Under the pieces are notes generated by a model. That model was not told the DNA's origin and searched no databases. It saw nothing but the letters and a program-made list of their open reading frames with translations. Of a stretch of 61,245 nucleotides of DNA, positions 53,654 through 61,245 are shown piece after piece. The first letter of the stretch is position 1. Each line of letters starts with the position of its first letter. This stretch comes from Pseudomonadota bacterium (lineage in GTDB: Bacteria > Pseudomonadota > Alphaproteobacteria > Rhodospirillales > Magnetospirillaceae): NCBI GenBank assembly GCA_023426365.1, contig JAFAAW010000012.1:1-61245 (forward strand), written 5' to 3'. A program made the translations under genes and the position numbers.

Positions 53654-53667
53654 TTGAGATACGTCAA
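53654..53667 (-). promoter_or_regulatory. FNR/NnrR-type box upstream of cytochrome c peroxidase
   Basis: On the minus strand TTGAC-GTAT-CTCAA; it matches TTGAN-N4-NTCAA fully. Its distance (about 160 bp) from the start would need a leader of over 100 bases. Oxygen or NO control of cytochrome c peroxidase is common in related bacteria. Confidence 0.55.
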
Positions 53668-54053
53668 TGATTTGAGTGATTCCAGATACAGTCTGGAGAG
53701 ATTCCAATCTGAAACCACCCATCCCTGGCACCGATCACGTCCATGGGCGCGGCGCAATAAGGGTTTCTCCCCAGGAAGCCTGGAAGCCATCCAAACCCGG
53801 CTCTTCCATCTTCCGCCCGGGGGCGGCCACAACGAAAAACGCCCCCTTCCGGGAAGGGGGCGTCATCGGCGGATCACGGGCCGCCGGACAGGCGCCGGCG
53901 GGCGCGCTCTGCGAAGACGCGGCGGGCGCCAACTCTGACGCACAGCCGCGATCTGCCGCCATTGAGGCGGCGGCCAAGCGCGCACAAGCGCGCGCCCGGC
54001 GAGGGCCAAACATAAAACCAGACCAGCGTGCGTCATACTTGACGCTCGATGGT
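53668..54053. other. Intergenic region between peroxidase promoter and bacteriohemerythrin
   Basis: A 386-bp stretch without a supported gene. It holds one minus-strand terminator (53834-53863) belonging to the hemerythrin gene; the open frames seen here have poor starts and shadow-type composition. Nothing else is recognised. Confidence 0.5.
53834..53863 (-). terminator. Terminator downstream of the bacteriohemerythrin gene
   Basis: ACGCCCCCTTCC and GGAAGGGGGCGT form a 12-bp stem with a one-base loop; on the minus strand it is followed by TTTTTCGTT. It is 190 bp beyond the hemerythrin stop. Confidence 0.75.
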
Positions 54054-54521
54054 CTAAGACGCGGCAGGCCGCGGATGGGGAGGATTGGCAGGGGAACACG
54101 GGTGGCACGGCGCCGCCTCCTCCCCATGTCCGTGGTCGCGCAGGAAGCGGCCGAACAGGCCGTCATGGACCAGCACGCCGTGGAAATACTCGGCCGTAAA
54201 CGCCGCCAGCGCATGGGCGAACAGCTCGAGCCGCTCGTCGCGCAGATAACTCTCCAACGACGCCAGGGTCGCGCGGACGCGCTCGTGCTCGGCCTGGTGG
54301 GCGGCGCTGGCGGGATAGCGATAGCGCGCCATCAGGGCCTCTTCCGCCCGGAAATGCTCCAAGGTGGCCGTGCGTAATTCGTCCAGCAGCACGCGCAGGC
54401 CGGAAAGGTTGGCGGCGGTGACGCTGGCGCCCAGTTCCTCGAGCACCTCGAACATGTGGCGGTGTTCGTCATCGAGGGCACTGACGCCCATGTTCAGGCT
54501 GGGCAACCAGGGCATTTGCAT
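54054..54521 (-). CDS. Bacteriohemerythrin
   Basis: Diiron O2-binding protein of 155 aa. Ligand signature is complete: LDDEHRHMF (helix A His), EHFRAEEALM (helix B His and Glu), HQAEHERV (two His) and VHDGLF (helix D His-Asp). W and the LNMGVSALD opening are typical. The C-terminus ends in a Pro/His/Cys-rich tail (HGHGEEAAPCHPC). ATG 54521 has GGAAGA upstream. In spirilla such proteins store or ferry oxygen. Confidence 0.88.
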   Translation of the reverse strand: MQMPWLPSLNMGVSALDDEHRHMFEVLEELGASVTAANLSGLRVLLDELRTATLEHFRAEEALMARYRYPASAAHQAEHERVRATLASLESYLRDERLELFAHALAAFTAEYFHGVLVHDGLFGRFLRDHGHGEEAAPCHPCSPANPPHPRPAAS

Positions 54522-54556
54522 GGGCTGTCTTCCGGGGGTTGGAATGCCTCCACTTA

Positions 54557-54589
54557 AATCAAAAGGTGGGGCCGAAACAACCCCACCTT
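54557..54589 (-). terminator. Terminator after galU
   Basis: AAGGTGGGG and CCCCACCTT form a 9-bp stem around a 9-base loop; on the minus strand it is followed by TTGATTT. It sits 33 bp after the galU stop and before the hemerythrin gene. Confidence 0.8.
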
Positions 54590-54621
54590 CCGATACCACG
54601 ACCATACTCCAGGTGGAGGCG

Positions 54622-55497
54622 TCACGCCACCCGGCGGCCCATCACGCTTTCCAGATGGGCATAAAGGGCGGCGGCGGTTTCCGGGTGCGCCAGCGCGGCA
54701 TCGACGATGGCGGTGACGTAGCCCGCCTTGTTGCCGCAGTCGTAGCGGGTGCCGACGAAGCGCAGGCCGGACAGGCCCACCTGGCCGATGGTGGCGGCGA
54801 TGGCGTCGGTCAACTGGATCTCGCCGCCCTGCCCCTTCTGCTTCTTGTCCAGATAATCGAACACCGCCGGCTCCAGGATGTAGCGGCCGATCACCGACAG
54901 CGTAGACGGCGCGGCCTCGGGAGCGGGCTTTTCCACCATCCCGCGCGCACGCGCCACCTGGCCCACCTCCTCGATGACGTCGAGGATGCCGTAGCGGTTG
55001 ACCTGGGACAGCGGCACGTTTTCCACCGCCACCAGATGGCCGCCGGTATGCGTCCACTGATCCACCATCTGCTTGAGGCAGCCCGGCTTGCCCATGATCA
55101 GGTCGTCGGGCAGCAGCACGGCGAAGGGTTCGTTGCCCACAACGGGGCGCGCGCACCACACCGCGTGGCCCAGGCCCAGGGGCGCCGGCTGGCGCACCGT
55201 GGTGATGGTCACGCCCTTGGGGCAGGTGGACCGCGCGATCTCGAGCAGATCCGTCTTGCCGCGCGCCTCCAATTGGCGCTCCAGCTCGGCCGAGGTGTCG
55301 AAATGGTCGGCCAGCAATTCCTTGCCCTTGGCGGTGACCAGCACGATCTCGGTGATCCCGGCCTCGGCCGCCTCCTCGACGGCATACTGGATCAGCGGCT
55401 TGTCGACCACCGGCAGCAATTCCTTGGGCAGCACCTTGGTGGCGGGCAGCACGCGGGTACCCATACCGGCAACGGGAAGAACGGCTTTGCGGATCAT
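54622..55497 (-). CDS. galU: UTP-glucose-1-phosphate uridylyltransferase
   Basis: Makes UDP-glucose for envelope polysaccharide and other glycans (291 aa). Motifs: GMGTRVLPATKVLPKELLPV (nucleotide binding) near residue 11, LPDDLIMG, and VEKPAPEAAPS; length typical. It is the last gene before an unusual 26-bp repeat region and is divergent from recQ. Confidence 0.96.
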   Translation of the reverse strand: MIRKAVLPVAGMGTRVLPATKVLPKELLPVVDKPLIQYAVEEAAEAGITEIVLVTAKGKELLADHFDTSAELERQLEARGKTDLLEIARSTCPKGVTITTVRQPAPLGLGHAVWCARPVVGNEPFAVLLPDDLIMGKPGCLKQMVDQWTHTGGHLVAVENVPLSQVNRYGILDVIEEVGQVARARGMVEKPAPEAAPSTLSVIGRYILEPAVFDYLDKKQKGQGGEIQLTDAIAATIGQVGLSGLRFVGTRYDCGNKAGYVTAIVDAALAHPETAAALYAHLESVMGRRVA

Positions 55498-55579
55498 GGA
55501 CGTCTCTTATGAAGACAGTTGCGATGAGGGGTACTCTCTACCCCCTTTGCGTCGCGACAATGTCCGGTTGATGGCAAGA

Positions 55580-55691
55580 TCGTGGCGAAGCCGCGTGGAT
55601 GGATGTCGTGGCGAAGCCGCGTGGACGGATGTCGTGGCGAAGCCGCGTGGACGGATGTCATCGCGAAGCCAGGTGGACGGATATCGTGGCA
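55580..55691. repeat. 26-bp tandem repeat, 4.3 copies
   Basis: The unit TCGTGGCGAAGCCGCGTGGA-CGGATG (26 bp) occurs at 55580-55605, 55606-55631, 55632-55657 and 55658-55683, with a partial fifth copy to 55691. Units 2 and 3 are identical, unit 1 differs at one base and unit 4 at several. It fills most of the 227-bp gap between galU and recQ. A unit of 26 bp is not a multiple of 3, so it is not a coding repeat. Confidence 0.9.
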
Positions 55692-55724
55692 TGTGCGCCC
55701 CCGGGCGGATATAGTCCGCCCGCC

Positions 55725-57512
<1,788 letters not shown>

Positions 57513-57534
57513 GCGGGCCGCCGGGCGGCAATCC

Positions 57535-59598
57535 TCAGCCGGTGCCGCGCACCAATTCCATCACCTGGCCGAACTCGTCACGCAGGGTATGGGTCTGCGC
57601 CGCCAGCGACGACGACACCTGCCCCACCTCGCCCGCCGAGCGGCTGGTATGGTCGATGGCGCCCTGAACCGCGGAGATATTTTCCGCCACCGTGGCGACG
57701 CCGTCCGACGCCTGCTGGATGGCACGGGCGATCTCGGCGGTGGCGCTGTTCTGCTGTTCTACCGCCGACGCCACCGAGGTCGCCAGCTCGCTCATGCGGC
57801 CCACCGTGCCGGTGATGGCCGAAATGGCCGCGCAGGTGGCGGCGGTGCCGTCGCGGATGGCGGCCACCTGGGACTGGATCTGCTCGGTGGCCTTGGCCGT
57901 CTGGTTGGCCAGGGCCTTGACCTCGCCGGCCACCACGGCGAAGCCCTTGCCGGCGTCGCCGGCGCGGGCGGCCTCGATGGTGGCGTTCAGCGCCAAAAGA
58001 TTGGTCTGCGCCGCGATGGTGTTGATCAGGGCGACGATCTCGCCGATGCGGCCGGCGCCTTCGGTCAGCGCCGTCACCGAATCGCGGCTGTGCTGGGCCT
58101 CGGCCACCGCCTCGCGGGCGGTGGCGGCCATGCCGCCGACCACCTGACCGATCTCGCGGATGGAAGCCAGCAATTGCTCGGTGGCGCTGGCCACCGCCTG
58201 GACGTTGGCGGCGGCATCGTCGGCCGCGCGCGCCACCTGCCGCGAGCCGTCGGTGGCGCCGTCCGCCTGGCGGGCCAAGGCCACGGCGCCGTCCTTGAGC
58301 GCCCCCACATTGTCGTCGGCCGCGCGCAACAGGGTCTCGACCCGCTCGGCCAGCCCACGCAATTGCTCGTCGGTGCGCTGGCGCGCCTGTTCGCGGGCGG
58401 CGCGCTCGGCGGCCCGTTCGGCGGCGGCATCCCGCGCCGCCTTGGCATTGCCGCGCAGGGTTTCCAGGGCGCGGCCGATCTCGCCCAGTTCGTCGTGGCG
58501 ATGGCTGCCGGGCACCACCACGTCCAGATCGTCGCGGGCCATGGCCGAGATGGCGCCCGCCGTCCGGATCATGGTGGACACCACGCGGCGGTTGAACAGC
58601 ATGGTCACGCCGCCAATCAGCGCCACCATCACCACCAGCCAGAAGCAGGCCAGGGCCAGACGCCAATTGGCCGCCGCCAGGGCGGCGTCGCACACTTCGA
58701 GGCCGCGCGCCACGAAGGCGTCGCGCAATTCGCCGATGGCGGAAAAATGCGGCAGGGTCTTGGCGCGGAAATCCGCCGCCGACAGCGGATAGGGGGCGCC
58801 GGCGCGGCTGGCCGCCTCATGCGCCTGGATCACCGCCGCGGCGTCGCCGAACAGGCCCTTTTCCACCTTGCCGGCCGCCGCCGCCACCGCCGGACCATGG
58901 TCCAGCATGGCCAGTTCGGCCTTGATCTCCTCCCAGATCTGGTCGATGCGGCCGGTCAGCTTGTTGTGCCGCTCCACCTGCTCGACGGTCATGGGCGCAC
59001 CGGCGCCGATCACCACCAGGAACGTGGTGTTGCGGTGCCCGACCTGATTGCGAAGATTGGCCGAAGCGTGGCCCAGGCCGACATAATCCGCCACGTCGGC
59101 AGCCTGGGCGTTCAAGGCCGGCAGGTCGCCGGTGGCGGTGGCGATGACGCCGTCGCCCACCTGGAAATTGGCGGCGACCCAGGCTTTGGACACCGACGGG
59201 TTGCGCTGGCCGGGCGGCTTTTCCAGGGCGCGCAGCACCGGCTCGCGGGCCGCCCTCAGCTTGGCGCGCAGCCCATCAACCACTGCGGCGCGATCGTCCA
59301 GGGCAGCCGCCAGCGCGGCGGCGAAGGCGGCTTCGGTGGCCTTGCGTTCGGCCGCCAGCTTGGCCGCCGCGTCCTCCGACAGCGGCGATGCGGCGCCCAG
59401 CGCCAGGGTGTGGGAGCCGCGCTCCAGACTGACCCGCTCGGCCAGCCGCAGCAGCGTTCCCTGGAAATCCGCCATGGCCCGGGCGCGGGCCAATCGGGAG
59501 CGATCCTCGAGGCCGTTCCAGACCTGACCAAGCGCCGCCAGCACCGCCATGGCCGCGACAACGGACATGCAGACGAAAAAGAACCCCCGAACCCGCAT
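57535..59598 (-). CDS. Methyl-accepting chemotaxis protein
   Basis: Chemoreceptor of 687 aa. One N-terminal membrane helix, a large periplasmic domain (about residues 30-310), a second helix near 320, a HAMP domain, and a signalling hairpin with INTIAAQTNLLALNATIEA (the hallmark tip). The ligand-binding part does not resemble Tar, Tsr or a NIT domain strongly; a late His pair (PGSHRHDE) belongs to the HAMP. No CheA/CheW genes are adjacent. ATG 59598 has GGGGAAG upstream. Confidence 0.93.
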   Translation of the reverse strand: MRVRGFFFVCMSVVAAMAVLAALGQVWNGLEDRSRLARARAMADFQGTLLRLAERVSLERGSHTLALGAASPLSEDAAAKLAAERKATEAAFAAALAAALDDRAAVVDGLRAKLRAAREPVLRALEKPPGQRNPSVSKAWVAANFQVGDGVIATATGDLPALNAQAADVADYVGLGHASANLRNQVGHRNTTFLVVIGAGAPMTVEQVERHNKLTGRIDQIWEEIKAELAMLDHGPAVAAAAGKVEKGLFGDAAAVIQAHEAASRAGAPYPLSAADFRAKTLPHFSAIGELRDAFVARGLEVCDAALAAANWRLALACFWLVVMVALIGGVTMLFNRRVVSTMIRTAGAISAMARDDLDVVVPGSHRHDELGEIGRALETLRGNAKAARDAAAERAAERAAREQARQRTDEQLRGLAERVETLLRAADDNVGALKDGAVALARQADGATDGSRQVARAADDAAANVQAVASATEQLLASIREIGQVVGGMAATAREAVAEAQHSRDSVTALTEGAGRIGEIVALINTIAAQTNLLALNATIEAARAGDAGKGFAVVAGEVKALANQTAKATEQIQSQVAAIRDGTAATCAAISAITGTVGRMSELATSVASAVEQQNSATAEIARAIQQASDGVATVAENISAVQGAIDHTSRSAGEVGQVSSSLAAQTHTLRDEFGQVMELVRGTG

Positions 59599-59736
59599 CT
59601 TCCCCCCATGGATGCAGTTGCATCCCCATCATGACCCCGGCCAGGGGAGGAAGGAAAGTTCAGAGGGTTCTTATATACTTTTGGCTGATGTTGCCTTGCC
59701 CGACAGCGAATGCGGTTGTCCGAAAAATGGACTGCC

Positions 59737-61245
59737 TCAGCGACGGTTGCGCGGCGGCGTGCGCGTGTGCTGGGTCATGAACGGCCTGCCACTGCCACTG
59801 CCACTGCCGCCGCCCCTGCCCTTGCCCTTGCAGCCGGTCCCCATCGGCTGGTGAGCGGGCACCAATTGGTGCTGGCCCGGCCCGATCAGGTCGGCCCGGC
59901 CCATGGCCTTCAGCGCGTCGCGCAGGATCGGCCAGTTCTCGGGATCGTGGTAGCGCAGGAACGCCTTGTGCAGGCGCCGCTGGCGTTCGCCGCGCGCACT
60001 GAACACCTCCTCGCCGCCCGACCGGCGGATGGGGGCCAGCGGGTTGCGCCGCGAATGGTACATGGCGGTGGACAACGACATGGGCGACGGCAGGAAGGTC
60101 TGCACCTGATCGGCCTTGAAGCCGTTGCGCTTGAGCCACAACGCCAGGTTCATCATGTCGCGGTCGGTGGTGCCGGGATGGGCGGCGATGAAATAGGGGA
60201 TCAGATAGTATTTCTTGCCCGCCTCGCGCGCCGCTTGTTCGAACAATTGCTTGAAGCGGTCATAGGCGCCCATGCCCGGCTTCATCATCTTGGACAGCGG
60301 GCCGTCCTCGGTGTGCTCGGGCGCGATCTTCAGGTATCCGCCCACATGGTGGGCCACCAGTTCCTTGATATAGGCGGGGCTTTTCACCGCCAGGTCGTAG
60401 CGCACGCCCGAGCCGATGCTGATGCGCTTGACGCCCCGGATGGCGCGCGCCTTGCGATACAGCGCGATCAACGGATCGTGGTTGGTTTCCAGGTTCTTGC
60501 AGATGTCGGGATAGACGCAGGACGGGCGGCGGCACACCGCCTGGATCTCGGGGTCCTTGCAGTTCAGCCGCCACATGTTGGCGGTCGGCCCGCCCAGGTC
60601 CGAGATGGTGCCGGTGAAGCCCTTGGTCTTGTCGCGGATGGCCTCGATCTCTTTCAGGATCGACTTTTCCGAGCGGCTCTGGATCACCCGGCCCTCGTGC
60701 TCGGTGATCGAACAGAAGGAACAGCCGCCGAAACAGCCGCGCATGATGTTGACCGAAAAGCGGATCATCTCCCACGCCGGGATCTTGGCGTCGCCATAGC
60801 CGGGATGCGGGGCGCGCGCATAGGCCAGGTCGTAGACGCCGTCCATCTCCGCCGTGGTCAGCGGGATGGGCGGCGGCGTCAGCCACACCTCCTTGTCGCC
60901 GTGGCGCTGGACCAGGGCGCGGGCGTTTCCCGGATTGGCCTCCTGGTGCAGGATGCGCGAGGCATGGCCGTACAGCACCGGATCGGCCGCCACCTGTTCG
61001 TAGGAGGGCAGACGCACCACCGCCCGCTCGCCCTTGGCGCGCGGTATCTCGGCCGGTTCGCAATCGGACCAGTCGGCTACCTGCCAGTCCTCGGGCACGC
61101 GGTCGCGCATCAGCGCGACCCCGCGAATGTCGAAGAAGGTGCGCGGGTTTTCCCCGGCGGCGATGCGGTGCGCCATCTCCACCAGCGCGCGCTCGGCATT
61201 GCCGTACAGCAGGATGTCGGCCTTGGCGTCCACCAGGACCGAGCG
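59737..61245 (-). CDS. ygiQ: YgiQ-family radical SAM protein (5' end cut by window edge)
   Basis: Radical SAM enzyme of unknown reaction; at least 502 codons present, the family is about 600-740 aa, so the N-terminal part lies beyond the window. The cluster motif is RGCFGGCSFCS (Cx3Cx2C). VYPDICKNLETNHDPL, ISIGSGVRYDL and the DMMNLALWLKRNGF segment are typical of UPF0313/YgiQ. The C-terminus is a low-complexity GSGSGSG and basic tail encoded by a short CCACTG repeat near 59790. Confidence 0.88.
   Translation of the reverse strand, partial: RSVLVDAKADILLYGNAERALVEMAHRIAAGENPRTFFDIRGVALMRDRVPEDWQVADWSDCEPAEIPRAKGERAVVRLPSYEQVAADPVLYGHASRILHQEANPGNARALVQRHGDKEVWLTPPPIPLTTAEMDGVYDLAYARAPHPGYGDAKIPAWEMIRFSVNIMRGCFGGCSFCSITEHEGRVIQSRSEKSILKEIEAIRDKTKGFTGTISDLGGPTANMWRLNCKDPEIQAVCRRPSCVYPDICKNLETNHDPLIALYRKARAIRGVKRISIGSGVRYDLAVKSPAYIKELVAHHVGGYLKIAPEHTEDGPLSKMMKPGMGAYDRFKQLFEQAAREAGKKYYLIPYFIAAHPGTTDRDMMNLALWLKRNGFKADQVQTFLPSPMSLSTAMYHSRRNPLAPIRRSGGEEVFSARGERQRRLHKAFLRYHDPENWPILRDALKAMGRADLIGPGQHQLVPAHQPMGTGCKGKGRGGGSGSGSGRPFMTQHTRTPPRNRR

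Noticed and set aside
53676..54377. Plus-strand open frame of 233 codons between peroxidase and hemerythrin genes
   Set aside because: It crosses the hemerythrin terminator and is antisense to the hemerythrin gene in its second half; no start signal.
55580..55691. The tandem repeat as a small CRISPR array
   Set aside because: Copies are directly adjacent with no unique spacers, and no cas genes are present.

Overview
The window is about 61 kb of GC-rich (roughly two-thirds G+C) bacterial chromosome, densely coded on both strands with many 1-14 bp gene overlaps. The gene set points to an alphaproteobacterium of the Rhodospirillales, most like Magnetospirillum/Paramagnetospirillum. The evidence is an Irr-type Fur regulator, a short-form HisG, a UPF0262 gene between hisD and a low-molecular-weight phosphatase, a TipN/GPR-like giant coiled-coil protein, a cytochrome c nitric oxide reductase operon, and abundant signal transduction with iron handling. 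No magnetosome, phage, transposase or CRISPR genes were seen, so the genus is an inference.

Layout. 1-2.8 kb: purL (cut by the left edge) and purQ, minus strand. 2.9-8.0 kb: an iron block, an Fbp-type ferric ABC transporter (permease, ATPase, binding protein) followed by a P19/Tp34-type periplasmic iron protein and a Bfd ferredoxin; Fur-box-like sites precede the permease, the binding protein and the P19 gene. 8.0-10.2 kb: a PAS-PAS-GGDEF-EAL protein behind a near-consensus sigma-54 promoter. 10.4-12.8 kb: a micro-protein, an acyltransferase-like gene and a GT61 glycosyltransferase whose 5' part lies in an AT-rich patch. 12.8-16.8 kb: acyl-CoA synthetase, DMT exporter and SGNH-type protein. 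16.8-19.4 kb: HIT protein, a PdeM-like phosphoesterase lacking its metal-site motifs, and a DNA photolyase. 19.5-27.7 kb: NTF2-like, GNAT and esterase genes, a giant coiled-coil polarity-type protein and an orphan histidine kinase. 27.8-33.4 kb: an RMND1/DUF155 protein convergent with norCBQD, which has an NnrR/FNR-type box upstream and a terminator inside the operon.

33.5-38.8 kb: a Ser/Gly-rich secreted protein, a degenerate hemerythrin, a PadR-like regulator behind another Fur-like box, a small Cys protein, irr, a phosphopantetheinyl transferase and an adenosine-deaminase-like lipoprotein. 38.9-44.4 kb: tRNA-Phe, then the tightly coupled housekeeping run hisG-hisD-UPF0262-LMW phosphatase-infA-maf-rng-yacG (transcribed right to left). 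44.4-48.3 kb: an SGNH protein, a Met/Gly-rich exported protein, and a divergent OmpR-type two-component system with operator-like repeats between them. 48.4-54.6 kb: GMC oxidoreductase, several small proteins, a di-haem cytochrome c peroxidase with an FNR-like box, and a bacteriohemerythrin. 54.6-61.2 kb: galU, a 26-bp tandem repeat, recQ, a chemoreceptor and a YgiQ-type radical SAM gene cut by the right edge.

Two themes recur. One is iron (four Fur-like sites, irr, Bfd, P19, Fbp). The other is micro-oxic or denitrifying respiration (norCBQD, cytochrome c peroxidase, hemerythrins, FNR/NnrR-like boxes). The least explained items are the metal-site-less PdeM homologue beside the photolyase, the half-ligand hemerythrin, two micro-proteins 41 kb apart that share a DGKPF motif, the Cys-rich tail on Bfd, and the 26-bp repeat in front of recQ.
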